Positions 24,104-30,128 of a DNA stretch of 44,719 nt are shown piece by piece. Positions within the stretch are counted from its first letter, which is position 1. Each line of letters begins with the position of its first letter. The notes below the pieces were generated by a model. It was not told the origin of the DNA. It ran no database searches and saw nothing but the letters and a program-made list of their open reading frames with translations. Position numbers and translations under genes: made by a program. Source of the DNA: a virus; the IMG/VR virus record IMGVR_UViG_3300009419_000029, positions 1-44,719 of that record; one strand, written 5' to 3'.

Positions 24104-24276
24104 TTGATTTCCTTCTTGCACCAGTCGCACCTGCGACCTTTCCACGCAAGGGTGTCGCCCTTGTAGATGGTTTGGCTGTCGTAAACCTGATGACTGCTGT
24201 GGCTGAGGCAGTAGATGTATCTGCCGTTGCGCCATGCTTTTGGCTGGCGTTCATCACATGTAACTTCTTCTGTCAT
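24100..24276 (-). CDS. Small Cys-rich protein
   Basis: 58 residues with C..., CLSH and RRCDWCKKEIK, a possible split zinc finger. Leaderless start six bases after the repeated promoter. First gene of the 24276-23638 unit. Confidence 0.7.
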   Translation of the reverse strand: MTEEVTCDERQPKAWRNGRYIYCLSHSSHQVYDSQTIYKGDTLAWKGRRCDWCKKEIK

Positions 24277-24282
24277 ATTTCC

Positions 24283-24313
24283 ATTATGCCTTGTAAGCAA
24301 GTGGATAACAACC
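24283..24313 (-). promoter_or_regulatory. 31-bp repeated promoter, copy 7
   Basis: GGTTGT, CTTACAAGG, CATAAT; six bases to the ATG at 24276. Confidence 0.75.
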
Positions 24314-24315
24314 TG

Positions 24316-24582
24316 TCACAAGCCTCTATTGCTGGCTCGCCATGTTGATGGGGAGTGGTTTGCTTCGACGTCCCGCTTTTCATTCTCGTCAAAGTAGAGA
24401 CGGAGAATGTGAATACATGGGTCGCCTTCAGCGAACTCTTCATCTTCTTGCTCAGTTGTTGGCAAGCCGTCGTGTGTGTAGCAAATCGGGGCTCCGACCC
24501 AGCCCTTTACATAACCGTACTTGACCCAGTCATCAAAAGTCTCAATGGGGAAGTCGTGCAGTTCTTCGTTGTTTCCTGTCAT
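24316..24582 (-). CDS. Conserved actinophage protein (KYGYVKGWVG family)
   Basis: 88 residues. DDWVKYGYVKGWVG, CYTHDGLPT, GDPCIHILRLY and NHSPSTWRAS are hallmarks of a small protein found across many actinophages, function unknown. Leaderless start: TACAAT six bases before the ATG. Confidence 0.82.
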   Translation of the reverse strand: MTGNNEELHDFPIETFDDWVKYGYVKGWVGAPICYTHDGLPTTEQEDEEFAEGDPCIHILRLYFDENEKRDVEANHSPSTWRASNRGL

Positions 24583-24588
24583 CAGGTT

Positions 24589-24619
24589 ATTGTAACGCCT
24601 ATAACGGCTTACCACAACA
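24589..24619 (-). promoter_or_regulatory. 31-bp repeated promoter, copy 8 (variant)
   Basis: TGTTGT and TACAAT at the standard spacing but without CTTACA; overlaps the 3' end of the 24706 gene. Confidence 0.5.
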
Positions 24620-24706
24620 TCTGCGAGGCTTTCTTTGCAAGAACCTTGGCTTTGCTTTTTTCTTTTTTTCTTCGTCGGGCTTAGCCCCGTCTTCGTTTTC
24701 GCTCAT
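24599..24706 (-). CDS. 35-residue lysine-rich protein
   Basis: MSENEDGAKPDEEKKKKAKPRFLQRKPRR ending in CCGKPL. Very basic and disordered. TATTAT lies five bases before the ATG. Might bind nucleic acid. Confidence 0.5.
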   Translation of the reverse strand: MSENEDGAKPDEEKKKKAKPRFLQRKPRRCCGKPL

Positions 24707-24717
24707 ACCCAATAATA

Positions 24718-24753
24718 CAAGAACCCCCACCGCAAATGCGAATGGGGGTCTTG
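24718..24753. terminator. Terminator hairpin
   Basis: CAAGAACCCCCA faces TGGGGGTCTTG, with an inner CGCA/TGCG; ends the short 24884 transcript. Confidence 0.7.
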
Positions 24754-24815
24754 CGCCTCTGAGTGGGGGTTGCTGAGGTACTTGTTACATTAGCCCGATA
24801 GTTGGGTTGTTGCAA

Positions 24816-24884
24816 CTACCTGCGCCAGAGAATCATTACTGCCGAGGCAAGTCCGTAGAGTGAGGTAAATATGTAGTAGGTCAT
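24816..24884 (-). CDS. 22-residue membrane peptide
   Basis: MTYYIFTSLYGLASAVMILW plus RR. A whole small transmembrane helix with its own promoter (five bases to the ATG) and terminator, which argues for a real microprotein. Confidence 0.55.
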   Translation of the reverse strand: MTYYIFTSLYGLASAVMILWRR

Positions 24885-24889
24885 ACTCC

Positions 24890-24920
24890 ATTATGCCCTG
24901 TAAGCCACAAGACACCAACC
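24890..24920 (-). promoter_or_regulatory. 31-bp repeated promoter, copy 9
   Basis: GGTTGG, CTTACAGGG, CATAAT; five bases to the ATG at 24884. Confidence 0.7.
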
Positions 24921-24968
24921 TTGTTGGGCAACTTTGTTGTGGGTTTAACTTTGTTTCCCCGTGCGTTC

Positions 24969-25060
24969 CGTAGCCCAGCGTTTTTGATTCGCACTGGCAC
25001 CGAGTCGGGGCTTCTGCCCGTAGACAGCAAAGAACCCCCCTGCGCAAACAAGGGGGTTCA
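24969..25060. repeat. AGCCCAGCGTTTT repeat with terminator, copy 3
   Basis: GTAGCCCAGCGTTTTTGATT, then TCGGGGCTTCTGCCCG, TAGACAGCAAAGAACCCC and a hairpin; the same order as the 22979 copy. Confidence 0.5.
25031..25060. terminator. Terminator hairpin
   Basis: GAACCCCC pairs with GGGGGTTC, just beyond the stop of the 25230 gene. Confidence 0.7.
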
Positions 25061-25071
25061 AGGCGTTGGAA

Positions 25072-25230
25072 TCAACCGAGCATAAACTCAATTTCTTCCC
25101 AATGCGCATCGCAGTACGAATTGCCGTTCCAGTGCGTTTTCCCACGAGTTGGGAAATACCGCACCTGTGGCTCGCCTGCACACGGGCGAGCGTACACGCC
25201 ATCGCTTTCGCAGCACTCTAAAGTTTCCAA
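25072..25230 (-). CDS. 52-residue Cys/His protein
   Basis: TTG start with GGAGG seven bases upstream: METLECCESDGVYARP..., later SYCDAHWEEIEF. Probable zinc-binding protein related in layout to the 23222 gene. The leaderless ATG six bases after the promoter instead opens a seven-residue upstream ORF that overlaps this start. Confidence 0.55.
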   Translation of the reverse strand: METLECCESDGVYARPCAGEPQVRYFPTRGKTHWNGNSYCDAHWEEIEFMLG

Positions 25231-25250
25231 ATTTTCACCTCCATATATCA

Positions 25251-25281
25251 AGTATGCCGTGTAAAAGTAGAAACAACAACA
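25251..25281 (-). promoter_or_regulatory. 31-bp repeated promoter, copy 10
   Basis: TGTTGT, TTTACACGG, CATACT; an ATG after six bases opens only a short upstream ORF before the SD-led 25230 gene. Confidence 0.7.
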
Positions 25282-25296
25282 TTAGATAAAAGAAAG

Positions 25297-25329
25297 TTAT
25301 CCACAGATTTGTTCACAGGTTGTGGATAC
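25297..25329. promoter_or_regulatory. DnaA box pair
   Basis: TTATCCACA at 25297-25305 (perfect) and TGTGGATAC at 25321-25329 (one mismatch, inverted), beyond the -35 end of copy 10. Confidence 0.5.
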
Positions 25330-25377
25330 AGAAACTCGGAAACTACGCGCGGGCGTGCGGCCCCGCCGCCGAAGTTC

Positions 25378-25403
25378 TTCCTGAACTAATCACGGTGGCG
25401 GAA
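25378..25403 (+). repeat. GGTGGCGGAAAG repeat, copy 3
   Basis: CTTCCTGAACTAATCACGGT core then GGCGGAAG; it overlaps the last codons (FRHRD) of the minus-strand gene ending at 25386. Confidence 0.6.
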
Positions 25404-25658
25404 GACCGTCCACAGCAAAGACTTTGACTTCACATAAGACTCAATGAGTGCGTCGCTCAGTGAATCTCGGGGCTCCGTTCGCACGAGTTCCACATCTTGA
25501 AGGGGGTCAGTAACTACGACTACCCATTTGCCTGCTTCTCGCTTCATAGAAAAGTCGTAGCCAAGACTGTCAAAGTACTTTACATACTGTCTGTCAAAGT
25601 AGTTCTTGTCATGTTCGCTTGCGGAGTTTCCGGGACTCCCGCCCCACGACGACGGCAT
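25386..25658 (-). CDS. Hypothetical protein
   Basis: 90 residues. A central beta-rich part (KWVVVVTDPLQDVELV) is followed by a helix; no family recognised. Starts in TAATG with the upstream 32-residue gene. Its C-terminus is encoded by the dispersed repeat. Confidence 0.65.
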   Translation of the reverse strand: MPSSWGGSPGNSASEHDKNYFDRQYVKYFDSLGYDFSMKREAGKWVVVVTDPLQDVELVRTEPRDSLSDALIESYVKSKSLLWTVFRHRD

Positions 25659-25756
25659 TACTTCTTGCGCTTCCGCTTCTTGGGTGCGTTGGTTCTGCTA
25701 CTCGGCTTTACACGCCAGTCATACAGCCCCGACAACTTCTTGAACTTGTTACTCAT
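25658..25756 (-). CDS. 32-residue basic peptide
   Basis: MSNKFKKLSGLYDW...PKKRKRKK; strongly basic C-terminus suggests nucleic-acid binding. GAGGTG upstream of the ATG; coupled to the next gene by TAATG. Confidence 0.55.
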   Translation of the reverse strand: MSNKFKKLSGLYDWRVKPSSRTNAPKKRKRKK

Positions 25757-25794
25757 AACTCACCTCGCTTGGGGAACAGGCTAACACATGGTAA

Positions 25795-25953
25795 CTAACA
25801 GTCACAAATGTCGCTCACATCGCACTGGCAGATATGCGCCTCGCAGTAAAAGCAAAAGCCTTCGGGTTTGTTCTTGGGAACTTTGTGACAGGTCTTGCAG
25901 ACAGGTCGGAACATTCCCTCAAGTATTTCGTCAATTCTTTTCATAGCACTCAT
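25795..25953 (-). CDS. 52-residue zinc-finger-like protein
   Basis: MSAMKRIDEILEGMFRPVCK, then CKTCHK, FCFYCEAH and CQCD...CDC; eight cysteines. Leaderless start five bases after the repeated promoter. Function unknown. Confidence 0.65.
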   Translation of the reverse strand: MSAMKRIDEILEGMFRPVCKTCHKVPKNKPEGFCFYCEAHICQCDVSDICDC

Positions 25954-25958
25954 ACTTC

Positions 25959-25989
25959 AGTATGCCCTGTAAGAGTAGGTTTCACAACA
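25959..25989 (-). promoter_or_regulatory. 31-bp repeated promoter, copy 11
   Basis: TGTTGT, CTTACAGGG, CATACT; five bases to the ATG at 25953. Confidence 0.75.
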
Positions 25990-25994
25990 TTCAG

Positions 25995-26267
25995 TCATGA
26001 ATTGTTCCAGTTGTCGTTTGTCTTCCACCAAATGTTCTCGCCTGGGTATGGGTCTGTCCCGACAGCCCCGCTGTCTTGACACTGGGGGTAATCACACTTT
26101 GGGTCGTGACACCTGTTGGGTGCGTGGTAGTTCGGGCTGTCTATGTCCATGTCAGAGTCGGCACTCATGTCCAGTGGGTCGCAGTCATCGCAGGTGCATT
26201 TCGGGTTGTGTTCGGTCGCCGGGACTTCGTCCTCGTCGATATCCCAGTTTCCGTGAAGGTCACTCAC
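25995..26267 (-). CDS. Acidic Cys-rich protein
   Basis: About 90 residues from GTG 26267 (then SDLHGNWDID). CTCDDCDP and RCHDPKCDYPQC look zinc-binding within a very acidic chain. Longer frames run through the upstream gene and are unlikely. Eight-base overlap with the 26463 gene. Confidence 0.6.
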   Translation of the reverse strand: MSDLHGNWDIDEDEVPATEHNPKCTCDDCDPLDMSADSDMDIDSPNYHAPNRCHDPKCDYPQCQDSGAVGTDPYPGENIWWKTNDNWNNS

Positions 26268-26463
26268 CACTAGCCCACCGCCTTGCGCAGTTGTAGTAGT
26301 GGTCGGTCTCTCGGAAGTCGTCCTCGGTCTTGCCTTCGTTCTCCGACAACCACTCGTCTCGGTTCTCCTCGTATCGGGTCGTTGCCTCGTAGCACTCGCA
26401 CATCCATTCGTCATCGGCTTGGTCGTCGTAGGGCTTGGTCAGCCACGCATCGTAATTCCTCAT
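26260..26463 (-). CDS. Small acidic protein
   Basis: 67 residues, MRNYDAWLTKPYDDQADDEW..., with DETDHYYNCARRW near the end. Tyr/Glu rich, no family recognised. Leaderless start six bases after promoter copy 12. Confidence 0.65.
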   Translation of the reverse strand: MRNYDAWLTKPYDDQADDEWMCECYEATTRYEENRDEWLSENEGKTEDDFRETDHYYNCARRWASGE

Positions 26464-26469
26464 ACCTAA

Positions 26470-26500
26470 ATTATGCCTTGTAAGGGGTGAGGTCACAACC
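26470..26500 (-). promoter_or_regulatory. 31-bp repeated promoter, copy 12
   Basis: GGTTGT, CTTACAAGG, CATAAT; six bases to the ATG at 26463. Confidence 0.75.
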
Positions 26501-26502
26501 TC

Positions 26503-26775
26503 TCACCCCACCCTTTCTATGAGGTTGTCCACCATGTCGTCCGTGATTCCCCACTCCTCTTGCTCCATCTCATCGTCCATGATGGTCGTGACCGAGTAGA
26601 GAGCGTGGGTCAGGTTCGCCAGCGTTGTGTTTGACCAAGGAAGGTCGGGCAGGTCGGCAGGGCTTTGGTTGTCGTAAGAAGGCATCGTGCCCAGTTGCTT
26701 CAGCAACTCCTCTAGTTCAGCCGCCTTGTAGGCGATGAGGAGGAGTTGTTCTGGATTTGCTTTGTTGTTGTTCAT
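26503..26775 (-). CDS. Hypothetical helical protein
   Basis: 90 residues, MNNNKANPEQLLLIAYKAAELEELLKQLG..., two amphipathic helices and an acidic C-terminus. Leaderless. No family recognised. Confidence 0.65.
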   Translation of the reverse strand: MNNNKANPEQLLLIAYKAAELEELLKQLGTMPSYDNQSPADLPDLPWSNTTLANLTHALYSVTTIMDDEMEQEEWGITDDMVDNLIERVG

Positions 26776-26781
26776 ACCTAA

Positions 26782-26812
26782 ATTATGCCGCCTAAGGGAT
26801 GGGCACACAACC
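26782..26812 (-). promoter_or_regulatory. 31-bp repeated promoter, copy 13
   Basis: GGTTGT, CTTAGGCGG (variant), CATAAT; six bases to the ATG at 26775. Confidence 0.7.
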
Positions 26813-26844
26813 TGCCCACCAACATTTCTTTAAGAAACTCACTA

Positions 26845-26860
26845 TGTTTCACGGGAAACA
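26845..26860. promoter_or_regulatory. parS-like site
   Basis: TGTTTCACGGGAAACA differs by one base from the bacterial ParB-binding consensus TGTTTCACGTGAAACA. It lies in a gene-free gap beside another palindrome. No ParA or ParB gene is visible in the window. Confidence 0.55.
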
Positions 26861-26874
26861 TTAGGCGTGCCTAA
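26861..26874. promoter_or_regulatory. TTAGGCGTGCCTAA inverted repeat
   Basis: Six-base arms around GT, abutting the parS-like site; matches the palindromes at 670 and 722. Confidence 0.35.
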
Positions 26875-26916
26875 CAAACAAATACGCATGAAGCCGGGGC
26901 CCCACCACCGCCAAGT

Positions 26917-26945
26917 GTTTCTAAAACTATGACGGTGGCGGAAAG
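26917..26945 (+). repeat. GGTGGCGGAAAG repeat, copy 4
   Basis: AAAACTATGACGGTGGCGGA core with GGGGCCCC upstream; ends two bases from the stop of the 27262 gene. Confidence 0.6.
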
Positions 26946-26947
26946 GA

Positions 26948-27262
26948 CTAGTCCTTGACAGCCCAGACCCGTGATGGGCGACCTGGTCCCGCCTTCTTGT
27001 TTGCCTTCTCCACAACCTTGAGCCTGCCGTCATCTGCAAGTGCTTCCAGTCGCTTCGTGGTGTTCGCCTTGTCCATGTCCAACATGTCGGAGATGTCAGA
27101 GGTTCGTGCTTCACCGAGAAGTGCGACTGCTAGGTACACGGCTTCATGGCGAGTGAGGTTGGCAAAGAGTGCGTCACGGAGAGCCGAGAAGTTAGACACA
27201 GTTGCTACCTTACGACCACCGACACGCAACTCGTTTCTGTTGAGTGTGATGTTGTTATTCAT
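26948..27262 (-). CDS. Winged-helix DNA-binding protein
   Basis: 104 residues. LTRHEAVYLAVALLGEA, TSDISDMLDMDKANTTKRLEAL and DDGRLKVVEK...GRPSRVWAV read as helix, recognition helix and wing of a MarR/ArsR-type winged helix. Likely transcription regulator; candidate controller of local promoters. Leaderless start. Confidence 0.78.
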   Translation of the reverse strand: MNNNITLNRNELRVGGRKVATVSNFSALRDALFANLTRHEAVYLAVALLGEARTSDISDMLDMDKANTTKRLEALADDGRLKVVEKANKKAGPGRPSRVWAVKD

Positions 27263-27268
27263 ACACCA

Positions 27269-27299
27269 AGTATGCCGTCTAAGAGTAGAAACAACAACC
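27269..27299 (-). promoter_or_regulatory. 31-bp repeated promoter, copy 14
   Basis: GGTTGT, CTTAGACGG, CATACT; six bases to the ATG at 27262. Confidence 0.75.
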
Positions 27300-27326
27300 T
27301 TCTTTTACATTATTTATTCACGCCCG

Positions 27327-27515
27327 TCAGAACAGGGGGAGTTGCTGGTCTTCCTCGCGGGGCTGGCAAATCTCGTGGACGTAGCGATAGTGGTTGGTTT
27401 CCGTCTTCTTGATGTTGTTCGTAACACCCTTCACCCAACCAGTCACAAGATGCAGAACGCTGTTCTGTTTCGGGTCTACTTCGTGCATACAAATCTCGCA
27501 AATGAACCGTGCCAT
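27327..27515 (-). CDS. Small CxxC zinc protein
   Basis: 62 residues, MARFICEICMHEVDPKQNSV..., then VTGWVKG and HYRYVHEICQ. The CEIC...H...C arrangement suggests one zinc site, and similar small proteins occur in mycobacteriophages. GGGGCC directly precedes the ATG. Confidence 0.72.
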   Translation of the reverse strand: MARFICEICMHEVDPKQNSVLHLVTGWVKGVTNNIKKTETNHYRYVHEICQPREEDQQLPLF

Positions 27516-27546
27516 AGGCCCCGAGTTTATCGGCTACAAGGGCAAA

Positions 27547-27593
27547 CAAAAACCCCACCTGCCTGTCGTGTCCGAGGGCGGGTGGGGTTTTGT
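27547..27593. terminator. Bidirectional terminator
   Basis: AAAACCCCACC faces GGTGGGGTTTT around an inner imperfect stem. Ends the 27727 transcript and has T runs on both strands. Confidence 0.8.
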
Positions 27594-27604
27594 GTGAAGG
27601 GTTT

Positions 27605-27727
27605 TTACGCCTCAAGGATGCGGGTTTTACCGCCTCTCTCATCAGAGAGACGCTGCATCTCCTTGAGTGTGCCTCTACCGACTTCCATCCAGTCGTCGTA
27701 GCACACATGTACTTCAAGAATAAACAA
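27605..27727 (-). CDS. 40-residue protein
   Basis: TTG start with AGGAGG eight bases upstream: MFILEVHVCYDDWMEVGRGT, then LKEMQRLSDERGGKTRILEA. Short beta-alpha pattern. The promoter is of the repeated type but a leader with ribosome site follows. Confidence 0.55.
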   Translation of the reverse strand: MFILEVHVCYDDWMEVGRGTLKEMQRLSDERGGKTRILEA

Positions 27728-27750
27728 GGTTGTAACCTCCTTTCACTTCA

Positions 27751-27781
27751 ATTATGCCTTGTAGTGGTTTAGACAACAACC
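27751..27781 (-). promoter_or_regulatory. 31-bp repeated promoter, copy 15
   Basis: GGTTGT, CTACAAGG, CATAAT; leads into an SD-bearing leader for the 27727 gene. Confidence 0.7.
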
Positions 27782-27845
27782 TCATGACACAATAAGTTTT
27801 GGCGGTCAGCCGTTCATTTCAGCGATGCAGATGCGAGCCCCGGAC

Positions 27846-27920
27846 TCAGAGGTTCTTGATTGTAAAAGCGAAAACTAAAAAAAGAAACGATGCTCCTGCA
27901 TAAAACATTATTTGCTCCAT
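27846..27920 (-). CDS. 24-residue membrane peptide
   Basis: MEQIMFYAGASFLFLVFAFT then IKNL: a single hydrophobic helix. GGAGG lies six bases before the ATG, which with the topology supports a real microprotein. Confidence 0.55.
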   Translation of the reverse strand: MEQIMFYAGASFLFLVFAFTIKNL

Positions 27921-27957
27921 CGTTTACCTCCGTAAGTGTTGCAAGCAATAGTACACA

Positions 27958-27989
27958 ATGCGTGCGGGGCTCCAGCCCCCAACGCACGG
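27958..27989. terminator. Hairpin after the 28265 gene
   Basis: GTGCG + GGGCT facing AGCCCCC + CGCAC; no clear T run, so termination is tentative. Confidence 0.4.
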
Positions 27990-28001
27990 GAGGGTAGAGG
28001 G

Positions 28002-28265
28002 CTAGTCACCGTGATACCTCCCCTTGGGGTACACCGCCTCAGGGTTTGGCTGAGTCTGAGTGAAAGGCAGTTGCTCTGCGAGTTCACCGAACACATAAGC
28101 CTTGGTGGTCTTGAATGAGCAAGTCTCTGTGCAGGGTTCGTCTCTGTGGTTCTTGCACTTGGAGAACAGGTGCAGGGTGCAGAAGGCGTAGTAGAGGCTC
28201 TTCTGCATTGCCTCCATTTCCTTTACTTGGTCTCGGAGGGATTGGATTGTTTCTTGTTCTGTCAT
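28002..28265 (-). CDS. Coiled-coil/Cys-rich hypothetical protein
   Basis: 87 residues. An N-terminal coiled coil (QSLRDQVKEMEAMQKSL) precedes CKNH...CTETC and a basic tail. Leaderless start six bases after promoter copy 16. No family recognised. Confidence 0.68.
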   Translation of the reverse strand: MTEQETIQSLRDQVKEMEAMQKSLYYAFCTLHLFSKCKNHRDEPCTETCSFKTTKAYVFGELAEQLPFTQTQPNPEAVYPKGRYHGD

Positions 28266-28271
28266 ATTTCT

Positions 28272-28302
28272 ATTGTGCCTTGTAAGAGTAGAAAACACAA
28301 CT
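28272..28302 (-). promoter_or_regulatory. 31-bp repeated promoter, copy 16
   Basis: AGTTGT, CTTACAAGG, CACAAT; overlaps the stop of the 28468 gene; six bases to the ATG at 28265. Confidence 0.75.
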
Positions 28303-28468
28303 ATTCCTCAAACATTTCTTGGAACTCGCAGGCTCTGCTGGCGCAGCCCCGTTCTGCCACACAGTCGTAGTAGTGGATACATTCGGGGTCGTGGGCGTAC
28401 TCGGGGCTCCGCCCCTCACCGACTCGCTTGCCCACCTTGTAGGCGATGAAGTTGGAGATAAGCCCCAT
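28301..28468 (-). CDS. 55-residue Cys protein
   Basis: MGLISNFIAYKVGKRVGEGR..., then DPECIHYYDCVAERGC and RACEFQEMFEE. TGATG overlap with the KTSC gene upstream indicates coupling. Possible zinc or disulfide protein. Confidence 0.62.
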   Translation of the reverse strand: MGLISNFIAYKVGKRVGEGRSPEYAHDPECIHYYDCVAERGCASRACEFQEMFEE

Positions 28469-28782
28469 CAGTCAAGCACCCTCTCCACCGAGTAGTTCGG
28501 CTTGACTTCCTTGGCGATGAACACGCCGAGACTGTCGGCGGTCATCATGGAGAAGATAACGCTCATGGGCACTCCCTCGTAGATGTACTGGGTCGGGTTG
28601 TTCTTGTAGACCACCTCAAGCGTCTGATTGACAGGTCTGTAAGTCCACTCGTCAATGGCACTGCTGTGGTCTGGCTGTGACCAAATGTTGCGACTGGTGA
28701 CATAGGCGCACTCGCCGTTGGCGTAGTCAATGTAGGTGAATTTGCCCTTGAGGGACTTTCTGAAAGTTGCTGTATTGCTCAT
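28468..28782 (-). CDS. KTSC-domain-like protein, paralogue 1
   Basis: 104 residues. IDYANGECAY near the N-terminus; TLEVVYKN, YIYEGVPMSVIFSMMTADSLG and FIAKEVKPNYSV match the KTSC-type small fold. It shares most of its C-terminal half with the gene at 35617-35910, so the two are paralogues. Leaderless start. Confidence 0.75.
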   Translation of the reverse strand: MSNTATFRKSLKGKFTYIDYANGECAYVTSRNIWSQPDHSSAIDEWTYRPVNQTLEVVYKNNPTQYIYEGVPMSVIFSMMTADSLGVFIAKEVKPNYSVERVLD

Positions 28783-28788
28783 GTCTCA

Positions 28789-28819
28789 AGTATGCCTTGT
28801 AAGGCGTAGGCACACAACT
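28789..28819 (-). promoter_or_regulatory. 31-bp repeated promoter, copy 17
   Basis: AGTTGT, CTTACAAGG, CATACT; six bases to the ATG at 28782. Confidence 0.75.
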
Positions 28820-28835
28820 TTTCTACAACAATTAT

Positions 28836-28860
28836 TTATCCACAGGAAGGTTGTGGATAA
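28836..28860. promoter_or_regulatory. Inverted pair of perfect DnaA boxes
   Basis: TTATCCACA and TGTGGATAA seven bases apart, both exact consensus, 17 bp beyond the -35 end of copy 17. Confidence 0.6.
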
Positions 28861-28942
28861 GTGGGTGGGCAGAAGCCCCGACTTGTGAGAAGGAAAAATG
28901 AACAAAAAACTCACACGCCGGGGCCCCCGCACCGAACTTGTG

Positions 28943-28971
28943 TTACCTGAAACGATAACGGTGGCGGAAAG
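28943..28971 (+). repeat. GGTGGCGGAAAG repeat, copy 5
   Basis: ACCTGAAACGATAACGGTGG core then CGGAAAG, with GGGGCCCCCG upstream; immediately downstream of the 29442 gene. Confidence 0.6.
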
Positions 28972-28974
28972 CCC

Positions 28975-29442
28975 TTACCAAGAAGATTGGTAAGTAAATT
29001 CCCAGTTCTCGTACTGAGGCGAAAGACAGATGTCCATGATTTCCACCGTGTCCTTCACTCCTTGGAAGTACCAGTCGTCGTAGTCGGTAGTCCCGAAGAA
29101 GAACCCGTCTACTGTCGGCAGTAACTCATTGGCGAGACTGTGGTCGGCAAGAACTTTCTCGCAGATTTCTTTCAGTTCCCCGATGCGCTCACGGCTGACA
29201 AAGTATTCAGCGCAGTTATCCTCGCCGTTCTGAACATTGTCTACGAACCACTTGTGGATTGCGTTCTCTTTGCGCCAGTAGCCAACCGATACTGAAACGG
29301 TTGCTGTTGGCAGAACCTTCTCTAATACGGTTGGTGAACCGACTGCCGTAAGGATTGTCTCGTAGGTGTTACGGCTACCTTCGGGTGAGTGTTCTCCCCC
29401 GACTACGAGTGTTTTTGCTGTTAGATATTGGTCAAGTCCCAT
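28975..29442 (-). CDS. Conserved phage protein (MGLDxYL family)
   Basis: 155 residues. Opens MGLDQYLTAKT, and has VGYWRKENAIHKWFVDN, a DNCAEYFVSRE stretch and GFFFGTTDYDDWYF. This is a widespread small phage family of unknown role. Leaderless start six bases after promoter copy 18. Confidence 0.82.
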   Translation of the reverse strand: MGLDQYLTAKTLVVGGEHSPEGSRNTYETILTAVGSPTVLEKVLPTATVSVSVGYWRKENAIHKWFVDNVQNGEDNCAEYFVSRERIGELKEICEKVLADHSLANELLPTVDGFFFGTTDYDDWYFQGVKDTVEIMDICLSPQYENWEFTYQSSW

Positions 29443-29448
29443 GTGTTC

Positions 29449-29479
29449 ATTATGCCCTGTAAGAAACTAGGCAACAACC
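29449..29479 (-). promoter_or_regulatory. 31-bp repeated promoter, copy 18
   Basis: GGTTGT, CTTACAGGG, CATAAT; six bases to the ATG at 29442. Confidence 0.75.
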
Positions 29480-29691
29480 TCTTCCCAATAATCTTCTCGG
29501 TAAATTAATCCGAGAGAAGAACCGCAGTCCCACTTGACATGAACAGTACCCATGTCGTCTACGAACGAGACAGTTCCTTCTGCCCCGGGATTCAGTTTCG
29601 TGTAAGGGTCGCTTGAACTAACAAGACGAATACGCTTACCTTTCAACTCTTTTAAGTGAGCAAGTACGCTCGGTAAAATGTCATACATCAT
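29467..29691 (-). CDS. DUF4314-like protein
   Basis: 74 residues. GKRIRLV, DPYTKLNPGAEGTVSFVDDMGTVHVKWDCGSSLGLI and YREDYW match the DUF4314 pattern, a small SH3-like beta-barrel of unknown function. Its last codons overlap the promoter of the next gene. Confidence 0.82.
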   Translation of the reverse strand: MMYDILPSVLAHLKELKGKRIRLVSSSDPYTKLNPGAEGTVSFVDDMGTVHVKWDCGSSLGLIYREDYWEEVVA

Positions 29692-29697
29692 GTTTTA

Positions 29698-29728
29698 ATT
29701 GTGCCTTGTAAGAACCAAAGCAACAACC
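29698..29728 (-). promoter_or_regulatory. 31-bp repeated promoter, copy 19
   Basis: GGTTGT, CTTACAAGG, CACAAT; six bases to the ATG at 29691. Confidence 0.75.
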
Positions 29729-29741
29729 TGAGAAATGGATT

Positions 29742-30128
29742 TTATTTCGGGCAGGGGCAGGGTCGCACTTCCCATGTGAGGTCGTGGGTTCCAAGCAAAA
29801 CAGTTGCAGCCCCACAGTCAGAACACGGGACTTCTTCATCCCACTTCCACGCCCACGCACAGCAAGGTGCATCGCTCTCAAAGTTTTCGTTTGGGTGTCC
29901 GCCCCTCATCGGGAGAAGTTTGCTGGCGAGCCCCGACATTGTCTTCATGAAGGTGACAGCGCAGTCGTGACAAATAGAAAGCCAATTTTCTTCAGGTGGA
30001 TAACAGTCAAAAAAACCTGCGTAATAACCAAGCGAGTCCTTGTTGAAGGTCATGCCTGCTATCGGCAATGAAACATCATTCCAAACCCTCGGGGCTTCGC
30101 CCCCGCAGTTGTCGCAGATTACGGTCAC
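29742..30128 (-). CDS. Multi-zinc-finger protein
   Basis: About 128 residues from GTG 30128, which overlaps the TGA of the 30310 gene. CDNCGG, CHDC, CCAWAW and CSDCG pairs suggest two or three zinc sites, with CPCPK at the C-terminus. Function unknown. Confidence 0.68.
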   Translation of the reverse strand: MTVICDNCGGEAPRVWNDVSLPIAGMTFNKDSLGYYAGFFDCYPPEENWLSICHDCAVTFMKTMSGLASKLLPMRGGHPNENFESDAPCCAWAWKWDEEVPCSDCGAATVLLGTHDLTWEVRPCPCPK

